Shown here piece after piece: positions 15,018-22,354 of a stretch of DNA of 22,373 nucleotides. Under the pieces are notes generated by a model. It saw nothing but the letters and a program-made list of their open reading frames with translations. It ran no database searches and was not told the origin of the DNA. Position numbers and translations under genes: made by a program. The stretch lies in NCBI GenBank assembly GCA_910585375.1, contig CAJUCZ010000009.1:1-22373 (forward strand), given 5' to 3'. Position 1 is the stretch's first letter. Each line of letters begins with the position of its first letter. This stretch comes from an uncultured Alphaproteobacteria bacterium. GTDB taxonomy: Bacteria > Pseudomonadota > Alphaproteobacteria > RF32 > CAG-239.

Positions 15018-17366
15018 ATGGAAGACACATTTGAATTCGCCGAAGAGGACACCGTTCCCCAAACTTATGATAATATTTCAAAATTAAGCCCCGGCTTCAG
15101 CTGGCTGGAAATGCTCAATCCCGAGCAAAAGCAAGCCGTACAGACGACCGAAGGCCCCGTTCTGGTCTTATCAGGCGCCGGCACCGGCAAAACCAAAGTA
15201 CTGACCACCCGTCTGGCTTACATTCTGGCCGAGCACAAAGCCAACCCGTGGAACTGTCTGGTCGTCACCTTCACCAACCGCGCCGCCCGCGAAATGCGCG
15301 AACGCGTACAAGGGCTTATCGGCGATATGGCAAACTCTGTTTTTCTCGGTACGTTTCACAGCGTCTGCGCCAAAATTCTGCGCAAACATGCCGAACTCGT
15401 CAATTTGAAAAGCAACTTCACGATTCTCGGCGAAGATGACCAGAAACGCCTGATTAAACAGATTCTGGAACAAGAAGGCATTGACGACAAAAAATATCCG
15501 CCGCAATCGATTCTGGACACGATCAGCCGCTGGAAAGACAAAGGGCTGACAGTTGAAAAAATCGGCACGGAATTCAAAGAAAACGTCACAACCCATGTCT
15601 ATAAGAAATATCAGGAAAAAATGGTTGAGATGAACTGCGTCGACTTTGGCGACATCATCCTTTATACCCTGAACATCCTGCTCTCCGATGCCGACATTCT
15701 GGATCAGTACCAGCAGCGGTTCAAATACATCATGGTCGACGAGTATCAGGACACCAATGTCACGCAATATTTATTGATTCGCCTGCTCTCGCAAAAACAC
15801 CGCAATCTCTGCTGCGTCGGCGATGACGACCAATCAATCTACTCCTGGCGCGGTGCCGAGATTGAAAATATTTTGCGCTTTAACAAAGATTTTGCCGATG
15901 CAAAAATCATCCGTTTGGAACGCAACTACCGTTCAACCGCCAACATCCTGTCTGCCGCCTCGCACTTAATCAGTAACAACCGCGACCGGCTCGGCAAAAC
16001 CCTGCGCGTGGCCGAAAACAGTCCTGCCCGTCAAACCGGCAACGACAAGATCAAAGTCATCAGTACTTATAACGGTGAAGAAGAAGCCCGCTATGTTGCC
16101 GATGAAATCGAAAACCTCATCCGGCAGCATTGCCATTATGCCGACATCGCCATTCTGGTACGCACCGCTGCCCAAACCCGCGAGTTTGAAGAAAAGTTCA
16201 TCTCCGAAGCCATTCCCTATCAGGTCATAGGCGGGCTGAAGTTTTATGAACGCGCCGAAATTCGTGACGCTTTGGCTTATTTCCGTGTCGTATTGCAGCC
16301 CGGTGACGATCTGGCGTTGGAACGGATTATCAACAAGCCGGCACGCGGCATTGGCGCCAAATCGGTTGAAAAATTTCAAAACGAGGCACGCTTCAGCCAC
16401 TGCTCAATGTATGACGCCATCAATAAAATGCTGGCCGAAGGCGCCGTTTCCGGCAAGGCCAAGACCGCACTTTCAACTTTAATGAACAATTTTGAAGAAT
16501 GGCGTAAAGCCGCTCAGGTTTTGCCGCCCGATGATCTGGCTCAGCAGATTCTGGAAGATTCGGGATATTTTGACATGCTCAAAATGGACAAGTCGGTTGA
16601 AGCCCCCGGACGCATTGAAAACTTAAAAGAATTAATCAGCTCCATGAGCGCCGAAAAATTTGAAAGCCTGAGTGCATTTATGGAACATATCAGTTTGGTC
16701 ATGGACAAAGACGATGTGACCGATACCAACAAAGTCATGCTGATAACGCTGCACTCCGCCAAAGGTCTGGAATTTGACAATGTCTTTCTCCCCGGCTGGG
16801 AAGAAGGCCTTTTCCCGCACCAGCGCTGTATGGACGAAGGAGGAACCGGCGCGTTGGAAGAAGAACGCCGTCTGGCCTATGTTGCCATCACCCGCGCCCG
16901 CAGAAAACTATATATCCTGACAGCTCACAACCGCCGGGTTTACGGCCAGTGGCAAAACAATCTGCCGTCAAGATTCATCAACGAACTGCCGCCGCAAAAT
17001 ATTGAAATCATCAATAAATGCGCGGATTACTTCGGCTCGGACACTTACGGTTCTTCAGGCGGTTACGGCTATGGCAAAAAAAACTATTGGCAAAAATCTT
17101 CAGCCAACAACAATACCCGCTATGACGATGACGACCGCTATTCTTATGTCAGCAATGACGACTATGACCGCAATTGGAACGGCAGCATATATAAAGCCAA
17201 ACAAAAGGCCAAAAACAAAAATGCGTTTTTTCCTGTCGGCACCAAAGTCAAACACGATATGTTTGGTCTGGGAACAGTCTTAAACATTGACGGCAATAAG
17301 CTTGAAATCTTTTTTGACCGCGTTGGTAAAAAGAAACTGATGAGCGAATACGTCAAAAAAGCTTAA
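15018..17366 (+). CDS. uvrD: UvrD/PcrA-type 3'-5' DNA helicase
   Basis: A superfamily 1A helicase that unwinds DNA in excision and mismatch repair. The 782-residue protein has the full motif set: Q-motif LNPEQKQAV (33-41), Walker A GAGTGKT (53-59), FTNRAAREM, Walker B DEYQDTN (241-247), GDDDQSIYSWRGA, LERNYRST, TLHSAKGLEFDNVFLPGWEEG and RLAYVAITRARRKLYI. The C-terminus (about 737-782) has the small domain GTKVKHDMFGLGTVLNIDG found in PcrA/UvrD, implicated in RNA polymerase contact. Between core and C-terminal domain lies a low-complexity linker (about 671-736) rich in Tyr, Gly, Asn and Asp. The ribosome-binding site is weak (AAGAAG). It is transcribed alone, divergent from the moxR operon. 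Uvr versus Pcr naming is arbitrary here. Confidence 0.96.
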   Translation: MEDTFEFAEEDTVPQTYDNISKLSPGFSWLEMLNPEQKQAVQTTEGPVLVLSGAGTGKTKVLTTRLAYILAEHKANPWNCLVVTFTNRAAREMRERVQGLIGDMANSVFLGTFHSVCAKILRKHAELVNLKSNFTILGEDDQKRLIKQILEQEGIDDKKYPPQSILDTISRWKDKGLTVEKIGTEFKENVTTHVYKKYQEKMVEMNCVDFGDIILYTLNILLSDADILDQYQQRFKYIMVDEYQDTNVTQYLLIRLLSQKHRNLCCVGDDDQSIYSWRGAEIENILRFNKDFADAKIIRLERNYRSTANILSAASHLISNNRDRLGKTLRVAENSPARQTGNDKIKVISTYNGEEEARYVADEIENLIRQHCHYADIAILVRTAAQTREFEEKFISEAIPYQVIGGLKFYERAEIRDALAYFRVVLQPGDDLALERIINKPARGIGAKSVEKFQNEARFSHCSMYDAINKMLAEGAVSGKAKTALSTLMNNFEEWRKAAQVLPPDDLAQQILEDSGYFDMLKMDKSVEAPGRIENLKELISSMSAEKFESLSAFMEHISLVMDKDDVTDTNKVMLITLHSAKGLEFDNVFLPGWEEGLFPHQRCMDEGGTGALEEERRLAYVAITRARRKLYILTAHNRRVYGQWQNNLPSRFINELPPQNIEIINKCADYFGSDTYGSSGGYGYGKKNYWQKSSANNNTRYDDDDRYSYVSNDDYDRNWNGSIYKAKQKAKNKNAFFPVGTKVKHDMFGLGTVLNIDGNKLEIFFDRVGKKKLMSEYVKKA

Positions 17367-17411
17367 ACAAGAAATCTGCAGGCTTAGCCGGCAGCTTTCA
17401 GAACACAACGC

Positions 17412-17443
17412 CCCGTACTTTTTTGAAGTACGGGATCTTTTTG
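17412..17443 (+). terminator. Rho-independent terminator of uvrD
   Basis: The stem CCCGTACTT/AAGTACGGG (17412-17420, 17426-17434) is followed by ATCTTTTT. The next 107 bases to the cysteine-rich promoter hold no gene; they are mildly pyrimidine-rich (44 of 60 bases in 17461-17520). Confidence 0.9.
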
Positions 17444-17550
17444 TTCGTAATTTTTCCTTTTTTATATGCCTCTGTTTCTCCCGCCAACTGAATTTCTCCG
17501 CTATTTTCCGTTTCTATAGCCAAAAAAGCCGGCAGCCTTTTCAATAATAG

Positions 17551-17579
17551 TTGACACTCGCGCTTTTCTATGTTATAGT
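17551..17579 (+). promoter_or_regulatory. Strong promoter of the cysteine-rich operon
   Basis: A perfect -35 TTGACA (17551-17556), a 17-base spacer and -10 TATAGT (17574-17579). Spacer and hexamers match the promoter at 9605-9633 at many positions, so the two units were probably duplicated together and are likely co-regulated. The expected start is about 17586. Confidence 0.88.
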
Positions 17580-17624
17580 ATTAACAATGTTATTCCGGAC
17601 ACTTTGCTGTTCGGAGAAAGAAAA
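17579..17624 (+). repeat. Third copy of the conserved leader element
   Basis: Matches the 41-bp leader copies at 9642 and 9812, with a five-base insertion near its 5' end that creates an ATG and about eight substitutions. The conserved core includes ATTCCGG-CAC, TGCTGTTC and AAAGAAAA. All three copies keep the TGC-TGT pair. Confidence 0.8.
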
Positions 17625-17709
17625 GGGCAAACTGCACAGCGCAGACAGACGACGGGGTCATTTGTTGCCTCACCCGCTGGATGCGTTTGCTTGGGGAGAA
17701 AGCCAATGA
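17587..17709 (+). CDS. Possible 40-residue leader ORF with Cys-Cys codons
   Basis: An ATG at 17587 lies almost exactly at the predicted transcription start, so it would be read as a leaderless message. It opens a frame of 40 codons whose TGA overlaps the start of the next gene (ATGA at 17706-17709). Near its start it encodes MLFRTLCCSEKEKGK, including adjacent TGC and TGT codons. The geometry suits translational coupling or a cysteine-sensing leader peptide. Against it: copies of this leader at 9642 and 9812 keep the Cys-Cys frame (ARCCSDKEK) but have a TAA shortly before it and no start codon. Treat as a hypothesis. Confidence 0.3.
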   Translation: MLFRTLCCSEKEKGKLHSADRRRGHLLPHPLDAFAWGESQ

Positions 17710-19031
17710 CAGACAACAAAATGCTACACATGAAACTAAACTCTGCGGTTTGTTTTGCCGCTTTGTTGGCTTTTCTCCCCGCCTCCGCTTGTATGTTTGT
17801 TTCGCCGGCTCAGGCAGGCGTTTGTTTTTTGCCGGATTGCGATTTGACCGGCACGCCGCCGGTTATCTGCATTGACTGTAAATGGTGCGAAGACCGCGGT
17901 TATTATTTTAACTGTCCGGACGGTACGGCGCCGGATTATTCACAGACCTGTTCCCGCGATGAGACTTATACCAAATGCACCAAAGATCAATATTGCAAAA
18001 ACAAAGGCTATACCAAATCTGCACAATCATGTTATGACCTCGGGCCGACTTGGTATCCGAAGGACAAATGCCCCAATGGTTCGGACTTATACAAATCTTG
18101 TATTGAAAACCGTCAGCAGGCCTGCACAGATAACGGATATGTCAACAATTGTCCGCGCCCGAACAAAAACGAGTTATGCCCGTGGGATTCCTCTTATGCC
18201 AAATGCTGCAACACGTCAGAATCAGCCGGTTGTCCGACAAATTCGAAAGTAACGGGATGTGAGAGCGGAGCTATTGCTGGCAAGGATTCCTGTGGTTATG
18301 ACTGCCGCCAGTGTTGTGTACAGAGCTGTCCGGCAGGATATGCTTATACTGATGAACAGACTTCAGGCGGGACGACGGGATACATTAAAGACGGTGCGGA
18401 TTACTGCAACCATTGCACCAAAGGCAAATTGTACAAGCGCAAAGAAAACCCGTGCACGGGCTATGACGTCTGTTCGGCTTACGGCGGCGTAGACAACGGC
18501 GATTATTGTTATACCGAAAGCCTGAAGAAATACTCAAAATGCCTGACCGAATGCCGGACGGGACTGGTGGAATGGTGTGATACGCCGGTTACCGACTGCG
18601 CAACGTTGGGGTATAAGTATGAAAAGTCTGCCTGTTCCGGACAGATGACAGCCGTTTGTCCGTTTAATACGGAAAAGGCTTTTTGTGAAAACCCATGCTC
18701 TTATACCATTACAACTTCAACCTGCTCATCGCAGTGTAAGTCACCTGCCGGAAAATCATGCACCCGCGGCGGCGTGACTTATTATGAAGGCTGCAATAAC
18801 TTTTGGTGCGATAGTGGAGAAATATGTAGTAGCGGACATTGCCAAATACCAACCAGCGGATGGTGTTGCTACGATTTCGGAAGCTATTGTGGCGACTATG
18901 AGTATTGTCGCACCAGAACCACTCTCCCTGATTGCAGTTCCATGATATCAAGTTGTGAATCCTCTCGTGGTAATCCTCTCTTTAAAGGATGTGCCATCAG
19001 CCCTCCTGCTGCACGCTATGAGTGCCAGTAG
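17706..19031 (+). CDS. Cysteine-rich secreted protein 2, modular
   Basis: The 441-residue protein has 54 cysteines (52 after the signal peptide). The signal peptide is about 1-37 (cleavage PAQA|GV); its MLHMKLNSAV segment is encoded by DNA identical to gene 1. The mature start carries CFLPDC, shared with gene 1. Cys/Gly-Tyr modules lie at about 61-91, 97-132, 140-168 and a variant at 298-327 (DCATLGYKY...CPFNTEKAFC). A 40-residue seven-cysteine module lies at 340-379 and a CC-starting tail domain at 387-429, both repeated in the next two genes. GGGGAG precedes the ATG; an upstream in-frame TTG has no support. It is first of three genes in an operon, 32 bases before the next. ASAC at 26-29 is a poor lipobox, so I favour a cleaved signal. 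Confidence 0.9.
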   Translation: MTDNKMLHMKLNSAVCFAALLAFLPASACMFVSPAQAGVCFLPDCDLTGTPPVICIDCKWCEDRGYYFNCPDGTAPDYSQTCSRDETYTKCTKDQYCKNKGYTKSAQSCYDLGPTWYPKDKCPNGSDLYKSCIENRQQACTDNGYVNNCPRPNKNELCPWDSSYAKCCNTSESAGCPTNSKVTGCESGAIAGKDSCGYDCRQCCVQSCPAGYAYTDEQTSGGTTGYIKDGADYCNHCTKGKLYKRKENPCTGYDVCSAYGGVDNGDYCYTESLKKYSKCLTECRTGLVEWCDTPVTDCATLGYKYEKSACSGQMTAVCPFNTEKAFCENPCSYTITTSTCSSQCKSPAGKSCTRGGVTYYEGCNNFWCDSGEICSSGHCQIPTSGWCCYDFGSYCGDYEYCRTRTTLPDCSSMISSCESSRGNPLFKGCAISPPAARYECQ

Positions 19032-19063
19032 TCGCTGACAAGATTTGTTTAGGAGTATGTAAA

Positions 19064-19594
19064 ATGAAAAATGGATTATTATTAAGTGCGGCCGGAGTGA
19101 TGTTGATAATTAACACAAATGTGCAGGCGGTATGTATTCCGAAAAACGACTGTGCTACACTCGGATATAAATATTCCGCGGCGGACTGCGACAGCGAAGG
19201 ATTAGCCTGTCCGTTTGACACAACCCGCTATAACTGTGCCAACCCCTGCACATACACCGTTACGGCAGCAACTTGCTCATCGCAATGTAAAAATGTCGGG
19301 GCTAAGTCTTGTACAAGAGGCAGCGTGACTTATTATGAAAGCTGCGGGGGGTCTAAGTGTTCCGGCAGTGAGGAATGCAGCAATGGGACATGCAAAAGTA
19401 CAACAACTTATATTTACTGTTGTGATGATGTGGGTTATGGCTGCAATCAATACTATAGCAGATGTATGAGCTTTGGATATTGGGGGAAATGCAGTGATTT
19501 GATATGGGACACCAGTTTTCAAATATTTGATGGTTGTAACTACGGCAGCATGAGCAGCAATAATGTTGGCGATGCAATTTTTATTCAATACTAA
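19064..19594 (+). CDS. Cysteine-rich secreted protein 3
   Basis: The 176-residue protein has a signal peptide (1-22, cleavage VQA|VC) and 19 cysteines. Its layout equals the C-terminal part of protein 2: a Gly-Tyr module at 30-58 (CATLGYKY ... CPFDTTRYNC), one seven-cysteine module at 71-110 and a CC tail domain at 119-158. The end after the last cysteine (NYGSMSSNNVGDAIFIQY) differs from the relatives. I chose the ATG at 19064 because AGGAG lies eight bases before it and the hydrophobic signal starts there; an upstream in-frame ATG at 19022 overlaps the previous gene and would spoil the signal. It probably arose by duplication of the 3' half of gene 2 with a new signal sequence, or the reverse. 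Confidence 0.88.
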   Translation: MKNGLLLSAAGVMLIINTNVQAVCIPKNDCATLGYKYSAADCDSEGLACPFDTTRYNCANPCTYTVTAATCSSQCKNVGAKSCTRGSVTYYESCGGSKCSGSEECSNGTCKSTTTYIYCCDDVGYGCNQYYSRCMSFGYWGKCSDLIWDTSFQIFDGCNYGSMSSNNVGDAIFIQY

Positions 19595-19643
19595 TTAACT
19601 GATATATGCCTTTCTGGATCAAACTTATTTAGGAGTTAAGGAC

Positions 19644-20381
19644 ATGAATACAAAATTGTTGTTGAGTATGGTGAGGATGGTGATGATTAGCACCGGCGGA
19701 ATGATTGGCGGAACGGCCAACGTCTGGGCAGCATGTACTGCAACGCCAAACTGTGAAAGCATGGGGTATAAATACTGCGAATCCGAATGCCCGAACGGAA
19801 GTATCGCCTGCCCGTTTGACAGTTCCAAACGCTTTTGCTTCTCCCCAAAACCTTATAGCGTAGCGGCTTCAACCTGCTCATCACAGTGTAAGAATGTCGG
19901 TTCCAAATCCTGTACCAAAAACGGTACGGTTTATTACGAAAGCTGTGGCAGCAACAAATGCGGAACAGGCTATACCTGTACAAACGGCTCTTGTATATCA
20001 ACCTGTAAGTATTCTTATACGGCGGCAAGTTGCTCTTCTCAATGCAAGAGCGTTGGTTCAACGTCTTGTGTGAAAGACGGAACAACTTACTATTCTTCCT
20101 GCGGTTCTTCCAAGTGCTCCAGCGGGCAAACGTGTACTGACGGAACATGCGTATCTCCTGCGCCGGTGAGTGGATATTGTTGCGGTTACAATGGTTGCAG
20201 TCCGGATGAAAATTGGTGTCAGAATCATTATAGTAAGAATTGCTATAGGGTTTGTACAGAGAATAATGGATTGCCTGATTGTGGTGATATGCAGGCAAGT
20301 TGTGTAGCCTCCGGCGGTACCCCGCGCTTCCAGATTTGCTACGGCTACGACGTCGGCATGGCCACCTTCGGTTGTTATTAA
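19644..20381 (+). CDS. Cysteine-rich secreted protein 4, two tandem modules
   Basis: The 245-residue protein has a signal peptide (about 1-30, cleavage near VWA|AC) and 31 mature cysteines. A Gly-Tyr module is at 37-65 (CESMGYKY ... CPFDSSKRFC). Two tandem copies of the seven-cysteine module follow (78-117 and 130-169; both CSSQCK...GxxSC...YY.SCG..KC), then a CC tail domain (179-232). It ends FGCY. The pair of modules shows expansion by internal duplication. AGGAG and AAGGA both precede the ATG; the TTTAGGAGT context is shared with the previous gene. The 49-base gap has no promoter I can see, so it is the last gene of the operon. No clear T-rich terminator follows, only a palindromic repeat. 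Confidence 0.9.
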   Translation: MNTKLLLSMVRMVMISTGGMIGGTANVWAACTATPNCESMGYKYCESECPNGSIACPFDSSKRFCFSPKPYSVAASTCSSQCKNVGSKSCTKNGTVYYESCGSNKCGTGYTCTNGSCISTCKYSYTAASCSSQCKSVGSTSCVKDGTTYYSSCGSSKCSSGQTCTDGTCVSPAPVSGYCCGYNGCSPDENWCQNHYSKNCYRVCTENNGLPDCGDMQASCVASGGTPRFQICYGYDVGMATFGCY

Positions 20382-20409
20382 TTGTTCTCGGCGGGTATTA
20401 TTCTTCCTT

Positions 20410-20500
20410 TGTCATTGCCGGACTTAATCCGGCAACCTATAAAGAGGGAATCAGAGTGCTTATTGAGAGATAGACTCTCGGGTCAAGCCCAGAGATGACA
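20410..20500. repeat. Palindromic intergenic repeat (REP-like)
   Basis: A 91-bp element with ends TGTCAT and ATGACA as inverted repeats. Inside are a perfect 8-bp hairpin TTGCCGGA/TCCGGCAA (20415-20435) and a second imperfect one CTCTCGGG/GCCCAGAG (about 20475-20493). The phrasing (GTCATTGCCGGACTTAATCCGGC ... GGGTCAAGCCC ... GATGAC) resembles the palindromic repeats scattered between genes in many alphaproteobacteria. It may serve as transcript end for the cysteine-rich operon. The rest of the gap to 20561 shows nothing else. Confidence 0.65.
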
Positions 20501-20561
20501 ATAAAAAATAAAAGAGTCCGAGAACGAGAGAAAAAAATTTCCTCCTTTTTAAAAACAATAC

Positions 20562-20591
20562 TTGACTATTTTAATACATATACCATATACT
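20562..20591 (+). promoter_or_regulatory. Promoter of the unknown protein-lipoprotein pair
   Basis: TTGACT (20562-20567) and TATACT (20586-20591) have an 18-base spacer in an AT-rich region, about 33 bases before the ATG at 20625. Confidence 0.65.
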
Positions 20592-20624
20592 ACATATAAT
20601 ATTAAATATATGTGGAGAAAACAA

Positions 20625-21200
20625 ATGTCAAAAGCCAAAAACGTTAAAGAATTCGTCGAGCGCCTGGACAACGCTAAAAAGGTTAACCCCAAAGACCTTT
20701 CATCGGATCAGGACTTGACAATTGCCATCATGAACCTGATCAGCATTGAAGAACACCTGATTTTTTCCGGCGCCAAAACCGGCAAAACCTCTTTTTATGA
20801 CCTGATTGAAGAAGTCCGTGAACTGCGCAAAAACCTGATGCAGAAAATCATCCCGCAATATGAAGGCGAAGTCTGGTGCATTTCCAAACATTTGCTTGCT
20901 TCATCCATGCGCCTGATGGAAGTCGGTACCAAGCAACAAAGCCTTGGCAACAAAGCCGAAGCCGACAAATTGTTTAACAGCGCTTATGATTTGTATTGCC
21001 TGTTCTGGGGTTTAAACATGAACATGCTCAATATCGAAGATGTCAAATGGATCGAGGACAAGCTGGAAGACGTTAAAAAAATTTCAGCCAAAGTCAATGC
21101 CGAAACTCCTGATATTGAAATTAAAACAGAAGAAAAAGGCGGCAAACTTTCTAAAATGAAAGCTTGGGTTCGTAAAGCTGTCGACTGCTGTATTGAATAA
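20625..21200 (+). CDS. Unknown helical protein
   Basis: The 191-residue product is predicted by eye to be mostly alpha-helical and soluble: amphipathic stretches run from KNVKEFVERLDNAKK to WIEDKLEDVKK, with no signal peptide or membrane segment. The C-terminus is basic and ends AVDCCIE. A GAKTGKTS stretch near 49-56 looks superficially like a P-loop but lacks the flanking hydrophobic strand and is in a helical context, so I do not call an ATPase. GGAG lies seven bases before the chosen ATG; an upstream in-frame ATG at 20562 overlaps the promoter. It is followed after 11 bases by the CPHC lipoprotein, so they share a transcript. Function unknown. Confidence 0.85.
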   Translation: MSKAKNVKEFVERLDNAKKVNPKDLSSDQDLTIAIMNLISIEEHLIFSGAKTGKTSFYDLIEEVRELRKNLMQKIIPQYEGEVWCISKHLLASSMRLMEVGTKQQSLGNKAEADKLFNSAYDLYCLFWGLNMNMLNIEDVKWIEDKLEDVKKISAKVNAETPDIEIKTEEKGGKLSKMKAWVRKAVDCCIE

Positions 21201-21211
21201 CGGAGAAAAAC

Positions 21212-21577
21212 ATGAAAAAACTTTTGTCTTTATGCATTGTTGCCATATTGTCTTTAAGCGCCTGCGACAACTCCGCCGGTCAAACACAGACGGCAGAAAT
21301 TGCACCGGATAAGGTTTATTTTTTCTTTTCAAACACCTGCCCACACTGCCATGACGCTCTGGATTATCTAAACAAAAAATATCCGAATTTAGAAGTCAGC
21401 ATGACCAATGTCGGCAATCCGGAAGGTTTTGACCTGTTCGTCAAATGTGCCCGCAAATTCAACCTCGGCAATCAAATCGGCACGCCTCTGTTCTGTATGG
21501 GAGAGAATTACCTGATGGGCTGGTCGCAGGAATCTGAAAAACAATTCGATGACTATGTTAAACCGTTTGTAAAATAA
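21212..21577 (+). CDS. Lipoprotein with thioredoxin-like CPHC domain
   Basis: The 121-residue protein has a lipoprotein signal (KKLLSLCIVAILSLSAC; lipobox LSAC with Cys18). Asp19 follows at the +2 position, a residue that in E. coli keeps lipoproteins in the inner membrane. The domain begins KVYFFFSNTCPHCHDAL with the active site C43-P-H-C46, the same CPHC found in the disulfide-forming enzyme DsbA, and has the cis-proline loop IGTPLF (Pro92). The domain is much shorter than DsbA and more glutaredoxin-like. Two extra cysteines, 79 and 95, are present. It likely oxidises or isomerises thiols in the periplasm. The nearby cysteine-rich exported proteins would be plausible substrates, but that is inference. 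GGAG precedes the ATG. Confidence 0.9.
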   Translation: MKKLLSLCIVAILSLSACDNSAGQTQTAEIAPDKVYFFFSNTCPHCHDALDYLNKKYPNLEVSMTNVGNPEGFDLFVKCARKFNLGNQIGTPLFCMGENYLMGWSQESEKQFDDYVKPFVK

Positions 21578-21584
21578 TCAGCAC

Positions 21585-21612
21585 CCCGCCGCCCATGCGG
21601 GATACTTCTTTT
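21585..21612 (+). terminator. Possible terminator after the CPHC lipoprotein
   Basis: A short stem CCCGC/GCGGG (21585-21589, 21597-21601) with a seven-base loop is followed by ATACTTCTTTT. The stem is short and the T-run interrupted, so it may be weak. Confidence 0.5.
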
Positions 21613-21635
21613 ATCGGCTATGCAGAGAAAAGGCT

Positions 21636-22280
21636 ATGAAACGACAACTCCCTGAAGAAACAATGAAAAAAGCGGCAAAAGGCATCGGGTACATTGCCCA
21701 TCCGTTGCGACTGCGCATTCTGGAATTTTTGGACGTGAACGGTCCGTCTTCGGTTTCCGCCATTACCAAAGGCGTGCGCGAAGATCAGGTGATTGTTTCC
21801 CAAAGCCTGAAAAAACTGCGCGATGCCAATCTTGTCAAAACCGAACGCCGGGGCATTTTTATTTACTATAATATCCACGAAGAATACCCTGCCAGCATTT
21901 TTGTCTGCCTGCGCAAACTTTTTGGTTTTATGACAGACGATTTCCGCTATTTGGCAGATGGCTGTAAAGCCGTTTTGCCACGGGATTATACCGGTATGGC
22001 CGCCAATCAGATAAAACTTTTTGCCAACTACGACAAAATGCGAATTCTCGAATACCTGACAATCTTCGGCGAAAGCAACGTTTCAGACATTGTCAGAGGG
22101 ATTGGCAGCGACCAATTGAAAGTCTCACAATACTTAAAGCGTCTGCGCGACGACGGCTTTGTAACCTGCCGCCGAGATGGCCGTTACATTATATACAACA
22201 TCACGAAAGGCGTGCACCTGACTGCCATACAATGTATTCATAAACGTTACGACAACTTAAAAAATAAAGCTGATTTCTAG
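21636..22280 (+). CDS. Regulator with two tandem ArsR-type winged-helix domains
   Basis: The 214-residue protein contains two similar DNA-binding domains. The first is about residues 21-80 (HPLRLRILEFLDVNGPSSVS ... VSQSLKKLRDANLV ... GIFIYYNI). The second is about 131-189 (YDKMRILEYLTIFGESNVS ... VSQYLKRLRDDGFV ... GRYIIYNI). Standard ArsR proteins have one such domain and dimerise, so this may act as a fused pseudo-dimer. The classical metal site ELCVCDL is absent; scattered cysteines (91, 110, 178, 200) do not form it. AAGG sits close to the chosen ATG; an alternative start at residue 10 (MKKAAKG) is possible. The neighbouring CPHC lipoprotein is not clearly co-transcribed. Target unknown. 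Confidence 0.88.
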   Translation: MKRQLPEETMKKAAKGIGYIAHPLRLRILEFLDVNGPSSVSAITKGVREDQVIVSQSLKKLRDANLVKTERRGIFIYYNIHEEYPASIFVCLRKLFGFMTDDFRYLADGCKAVLPRDYTGMAANQIKLFANYDKMRILEYLTIFGESNVSDIVRGIGSDQLKVSQYLKRLRDDGFVTCRRDGRYIIYNITKGVHLTAIQCIHKRYDNLKNKADF

Positions 22281-22317
22281 CCTTCTGTCGGGGCTTCGAA
22301 CCTCAACTTTTGTGCAC

Positions 22318-22352
22318 AAAAAAAACTCCTGAGCTTCAGGAGTTTTTTCTTT
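22318..22352 (+). terminator. Bidirectional terminator before a minus-strand tRNA
   Basis: A 13-bp perfect stem AAAAAACTCCTGA/TCAGGAGTTTTTT with a three-base loop (22333-22335). A run on one side and T run on the other allow it to end both the regulator transcript and the minus-strand tRNA transcript. Confidence 0.88.
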
Positions 22353-22354
22353 AA

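Noticed and set aside
17604..17705. N-terminal extension of cysteine-rich protein 2 from a TTG
   Set aside because: It would bury the signal peptide behind 34 polar residues; the ATG at 17706 has a good GGGGAG site. The same holds for a TTG at 9880 in gene 1.
20769..20800. P-loop-like GAKTGKTS in the unknown 191-residue protein
   Set aside because: No preceding hydrophobic beta-strand, no Walker B and a helical context; probably coincidental.
22290..22312. T-arm-like sequence GGGGCTTCGAACCTC after the regulator gene
   Set aside because: No acceptor, anticodon or D arm around it, and it lies outside the partial tRNA at the window end.
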